Positions 60,926 to 64,000 of a stretch of 64,000 nucleotides of DNA are shown piece after piece. The notes under the pieces were generated by a model. The model saw only the letters and a list, made by a program, of their open reading frames with translations, was not told where the DNA came from and did not search any database. The translations under genes and the position numbers were made by a program. The stretch lies in NCBI RefSeq assembly GCF_031457955.1, contig NZ_JAVDXN010000010.1, forward strand, positions 1-64,000. The letters run 5' to 3'. Each line of letters opens with the position of its first letter. Within the stretch, counting starts at the first letter, position 1. The DNA comes from Mixta sp031457955. GTDB taxonomy: Bacteria > Pseudomonadota > Gammaproteobacteria > Enterobacterales > Enterobacteriaceae.

Positions 60926-62857
60926 ATGAAGCGTCTCTCACTCAGCCGCGCCAGTTTGGGCGTTAAGCTGTCTGTCATGACTTCTTTGAGCGTGGCCGTA
61001 CTTTTTTTCATCCTCACGCTCGCTTTAAGCAATAACGCAGCAAAACAGCTCCAGGATCTCACGCTGGAAAATATGCAAAACCAGGTCGCAGGAATCGGCG
61101 ATATGGCCGGTATGTTTAACGCTACGCTCAGCGAAGAAGTGGCAAACTATACCAACCTGTTTCAAAGCTTCCTGCCTAAAGCGTTCAGCCGTGATGAAAG
61201 CGCGCGCGTTGCCGTCGGCGCGTTTTCCACGCCAACCTTACGCGCTGGATTAAAAACGCTGAACCTGGATGAAAGCACGGTCGATGACTTTTTAACGCGT
61301 ACCGGCGCTATTTCCACGATTTTCGTGCGCGACGGCGATAACTATGTGCGTATCGCGACTTCTCTGCTGAAAGAAGACGGCACGCGCGCCATGGGCACGC
61401 AGCTCGATCCGAAAAGCCCGGCTTTCGCTCAGGTGAGTAAAGGCGAAGCGTATCGCGGCCTCGCGGCGCTGTTTGGCAAACGCTACATCACCCAATACCA
61501 GCCGGTGAAAGATGCCAGCGGGACGGTGGTCGGCATTCTGTTTGTTGGCGTGGAGATCGGCAAGCAGGTGGCGCTGATGCGCGATAAAGTGCTGGATAAA
61601 TCCTTTAGCGATACCGGCCGCTTTATGGTGATGAACGGCGCAGCAGGCAATGCATTCGGCAGCTGGCTGTTCCATCCGCAGGAAGAAGGCAAAAAGGCGA
61701 GCTGGTCGCCGGACGTGATGCAACAGCTCACTACAAAGCAAAGCGGCACGCTGGAAACGATCCAGCATGGCGAACCGCGTATTCTTGCCTGGCAGCGTCT
61801 GCCTGGCTGGGACTGGATCATTCTTGGCGATGTGGATAAAACCAGCCTGCTGGCACCGATCACCTCTGCGCGTAATACCTTCCTGCTGCTGGGTCTGGGT
61901 CTGGTGGTGCTGTTTGCCGTGGGCTTTGTCTGGGTTACCCGCCGCTGGGTCAGCGTACCGCTACAGCAGGTGATTCATCTGGCTGAGCAATATGCGGATG
62001 GCAACCTGCAGGCAACGCTGCAAACCGAGCGCAAAGATGAAGTGGGCCAGCTGATTACCGCCATTAACGGCATCGGCGACGGGCTGGAACGTATCGTTTC
62101 TCAGGTGCGCAGCGCCGCGCAGGATATCAGCCAGGGCACCGACGCGATTGCCGTCAGCAGTGAAAATATCAGCGAACAGATTACCCGTCAGGCCAGCAGC
62201 GTCGAAGAGACCTCCGCCAGTATGGAACAGCTGGGCGCAACCGTTGGACAGAATGCGGAAAACGTCGCGCAGGCGCTGCAATTAGTCGCCGAAGCCGCCA
62301 GCGCGGTGCAGCAAGGCGGTGAAACGGTCGCGCATTCGGTTAATACCATGTCGGCGATTAAAGTCTCCTCGCAGAGCATTGCGGATATTACCCATGTGAT
62401 TGAATCGATCGCTTTCCAGACCAACATCCTGGCGCTTAACGCGGCGGTAGAAGCCGCACGCGCGGGCGAACATGGCAAAGGCTTTGCGGTGGTGGCGGCG
62501 GAAGTTCGTGCGCTGGCAAGCCGTAGCGCGCAGGCTGCGAAAGAGATCGATGGGCTGATTACCACCTCCATCGGTAATGTGAATCAGGGTCATACGCTCT
62601 CTGAGAAAACGCGCAGCGCGATGGAAAATATCGTCACCCGCATTGAGCAGGTGAAAGCGCTGATGGGTGAAATCAATATCGCGTCTCAGGAGCAGTCCGC
62701 CGGTATCGGTCAGGTTAATATTGCCATGACGCAGATTGGCCAGGCGACGCATCAGAATACCGAGCTGGTAGCGCAGTCAGAAGATACCGCCCATGAGCTG
62801 AGCAAAAAGGGGCATCACTTAACCGAGCTGGTGAGTGTTTTCACCCTGAAAGGCTAA
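60926..62857 (+). CDS. Methyl-accepting chemotaxis protein with Cache-type sensor
   Basis: This is a 643 aa transmembrane chemoreceptor: TM1 (about 15-34), a large periplasmic Cache_3/Cache_2-like sensor (about 40-310, with QYQPVKDASGTVVGILFVGV), TM2 (about 316-336), HAMP (about 338-392), and a signalling domain whose tip, FQTNILALNAAVEAARAGEH, lies near residue 500. The C-terminus (TELVSVFTLKG) lacks the NWETF-type CheR/CheB docking tail, so adaptation would need help from other receptors. The ligand is unknown. It stands alone; not part of this locus in E. coli. Confidence 0.9.
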   Translation: MKRLSLSRASLGVKLSVMTSLSVAVLFFILTLALSNNAAKQLQDLTLENMQNQVAGIGDMAGMFNATLSEEVANYTNLFQSFLPKAFSRDESARVAVGAFSTPTLRAGLKTLNLDESTVDDFLTRTGAISTIFVRDGDNYVRIATSLLKEDGTRAMGTQLDPKSPAFAQVSKGEAYRGLAALFGKRYITQYQPVKDASGTVVGILFVGVEIGKQVALMRDKVLDKSFSDTGRFMVMNGAAGNAFGSWLFHPQEEGKKASWSPDVMQQLTTKQSGTLETIQHGEPRILAWQRLPGWDWIILGDVDKTSLLAPITSARNTFLLLGLGLVVLFAVGFVWVTRRWVSVPLQQVIHLAEQYADGNLQATLQTERKDEVGQLITAINGIGDGLERIVSQVRSAAQDISQGTDAIAVSSENISEQITRQASSVEETSASMEQLGATVGQNAENVAQALQLVAEAASAVQQGGETVAHSVNTMSAIKVSSQSIADITHVIESIAFQTNILALNAAVEAARAGEHGKGFAVVAAEVRALASRSAQAAKEIDGLITTSIGNVNQGHTLSEKTRSAMENIVTRIEQVKALMGEINIASQEQSAGIGQVNIAMTQIGQATHQNTELVAQSEDTAHELSKKGHHLTELVSVFTLKG

Positions 62858-62913
62858 CGGAACAGTGGGGATCGCATACACTTTAGCGATCCCCCAACCG
62901 TAAGGAAGTTGCT

Positions 62914-63246
62914 ATGCGTTATTGGCCTTTACTGCTGTTAACCCTGACGCTAAGCGCCTGCAGTATGCTGCGTTCAACGCCGGAAGCGCCACCGCCGCCG
63001 ACACAGCAGGCGCAGGAAATTAGCCGGGCGCAAACCGCTAATTTGCCCAGACTGGGCAGCATTACCAGCACCACTCGCGGTTCCCCGGACGATGCTCAGC
63101 GCGACATCGCGCAAAAGGCTAATCGGTCTGGCGCGGCCTATTATCATATCGTTGCGCTGAGCGAAACGGTGATGCCGGGCATGTGGTATACCTCGGCGGT
63201 GCTGTATGGTCCGGCGGGTTCAACCGCCACTGGCACGCAGCAGTAG
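62914..63246 (+). CDS. bsmA: Biofilm peroxide-resistance lipoprotein BsmA
   Basis: BsmA (YjfO) is a DUF1471-family lipoprotein that in E. coli affects peroxide tolerance in biofilms and motility. The 110 aa protein has a lipobox (TLSACSML, Cys16), a Pro/Gln linker, and the DUF1471 core with ANLPRLGSITSTTRGSPDDA and AAYYHIVALSETVMPG. The frame runs 27 nt into the 3' end of aidB on the other strand. It is next to aidB, as in E. coli (yjfN is missing in between). Confidence 0.9.
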   Translation: MRYWPLLLLTLTLSACSMLRSTPEAPPPPTQQAQEISRAQTANLPRLGSITSTTRGSPDDAQRDIAQKANRSGAAYYHIVALSETVMPGMWYTSAVLYGPAGSTATGTQQ

Positions 63247-64000
63247 ACGATCGCCGACCGCATCAGCCACAGGCAGCGCGCCGCGCGTATCTAACTGCTG
63301 CTGGCACCAGGCATCCGCCAGCGGCGGCTCCAGGGTAGTCAGAAGCTGCTGACCGCTCGCCAGCAGCAGGAGCTGGCTGGCGATGTCACGCGCCTGCGCC
63401 TCCTGCGGCTTACGCAGCCGCAGCCTGAGCTGACGCCAGCGGCTATCGAAATGGCGGTTAAGCCCTTTAACGCTATCAAACTGAGCGGCCAGCATCTCCA
63501 TGATCGCTGGCTGCTTTCTCAGCACCCGCAATACATCCAGGCACATCACATTTCCCGCGCCCTCCCAGATGCTGTTTACCGGCGCTTCACGATACAGACG
63601 CGGCAGCTCGCTCTCTTCGCAGTAGCCGATGCCGCCCAGCGCCTCCATCGCCTGCGCGATAAAGGGCATCGCGTTGTGACAGATGACAAACTTCGCGCCG
63701 GGCGTAAACAGACGCGCATACATCCGCTGCGCTTCATCCGCCGGTTGCGACCAGGCGTGAGCGATACGCATCAGCAGCGCCGTCTGCCCCTCCAGCTGGA
63801 GCGCCTGCTGCACCAGCTGCTGACGCATCAGCGGCTGCTCGACCAGGGTTTTTCCCATCACCTGACGCTGATGCGTATGATAAAGCGCGACCGAAAAGGC
63901 GCGGCGCATCAGGCTATGGCTGCCCAGCGCGCAGTCGAAACGGGTATAGCCGCCCATTTTTAAAATCTGCCGCACGCCTTCGCCCTCTTCGCCCAGCAGC
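63220..64000 (-). CDS. aidB: AidB acyl-CoA dehydrogenase homologue (5' part outside the window)
   Basis: AidB is an alkylation-response flavoprotein of the acyl-CoA dehydrogenase family that binds DNA. Only the C-terminal 260 or so residues are in the window: LGEEGEGVRQILKMGGYTRF, AMEALGGIGYCEESELPRLY, NSIWEGAGNVMCLDVLRVLR, followed by the DNA-binding C-terminal helical domain. The frame is open to the window edge, and the family's usual length is about 540 aa. Its end overlaps bsmA tail to tail by 27 nt. Confidence 0.93.
   Translation of the reverse strand, partial: LLGEEGEGVRQILKMGGYTRFDCALGSHSLMRRAFSVALYHTHQRQVMGKTLVEQPLMRQQLVQQALQLEGQTALLMRIAHAWSQPADEAQRMYARLFTPGAKFVICHNAMPFIAQAMEALGGIGYCEESELPRLYREAPVNSIWEGAGNVMCLDVLRVLRKQPAIMEMLAAQFDSVKGLNRHFDSRWRQLRLRLRKPQEAQARDIASQLLLLASGQQLLTTLEPPLADAWCQQQLDTRGALPVADAVGDRLLLRASGG

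Overview
The window reads as a chromosomal segment of a member of the Enterobacterales. Its blocks (uxaCBA-exuT-exuR, yqjA-mzrA-yqjCDEK-yqjF-yqjG, yhaJ-yhaK, dolP-diaA-yraN-lpoA-rsmI, the aga cluster, rnpB, tldE-darP-mpl-fbp, ppa-ytfP-tamBA-ytfL-ytfK-ytfJ-cysQ-cpdB, fklB-ytfB-rplI-rpsR-priB-rpsF, yjfP-bsmA-aidB) match those around E. coli 70 min and 95-96 min but are joined differently. High GC, intact housekeeping genes and protein sequences close to, but not identical with, E. coli suggest an Erwiniaceae-like genus (Pantoea, Mixta or Erwinia). That placement is an inference from memory of the proteins, not a computed result.

Layout. 1-303 holds a three-copy 121 bp tandem repeat with G-quadruplex-type motifs, running into the 3' end of uxaA. 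287-7323 is the hexuronate block: UxaA, UxaB and UxaC on the minus strand, the ExuT importer and the ExuR repressor on the plus strand, with ExuR-like palindromes in the two control regions. 7662-13725 holds envelope and stress genes. 13762-18315 holds dolP, diaA, yraN and lpoA opposite rsmI. 18420-26849 is an N-acetylgalactosamine/tagatose catabolic block: AgaS, AgaY, AgaZ, deacetylase AgaA, a mannose-family PTS permease and repressor AgaR, with four recognisable AgaR operators. rnpB follows agaR, and next to it lies an AT-rich gene for a YopT/AvrPphB-type cysteine protease.

28843-37519 is a ten-gene minus-strand operon. It encodes a free-standing PRD protein, SFCGS, DUF4312, DUF4311 and DUF4310 proteins, an amidohydrolase, a DgaE-type PLP ammonia-lyase, a DgaF-type KDGP aldolase, an exported lactonase-type beta-propeller and a multi-domain PRD/EIIB/EIIA regulator. 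I read it as uptake and breakdown of an amino-sugar acid or related compound by an uncharacterised, PTS-like membrane system; the substrate is unknown. 37926-50200 is mostly core genes, with one accessory scar: a truncated DUF2778 (Tlde1-like) gene ended by a terminator hairpin. 50706-64000 is again core, with one accessory gene, a double-glycine-leader microcin-like peptide at 56356-56646, and a chemoreceptor. The window closes inside aidB.

The most novel points are the YopT-like protease, the SFCGS/DUF4310-4312 operon, the microcin-like peptide, the G-quadruplex tandem repeat behind uxaA, and the disabled DUF2778 gene. No tRNA, rRNA, IS element, prophage or CRISPR array was seen.
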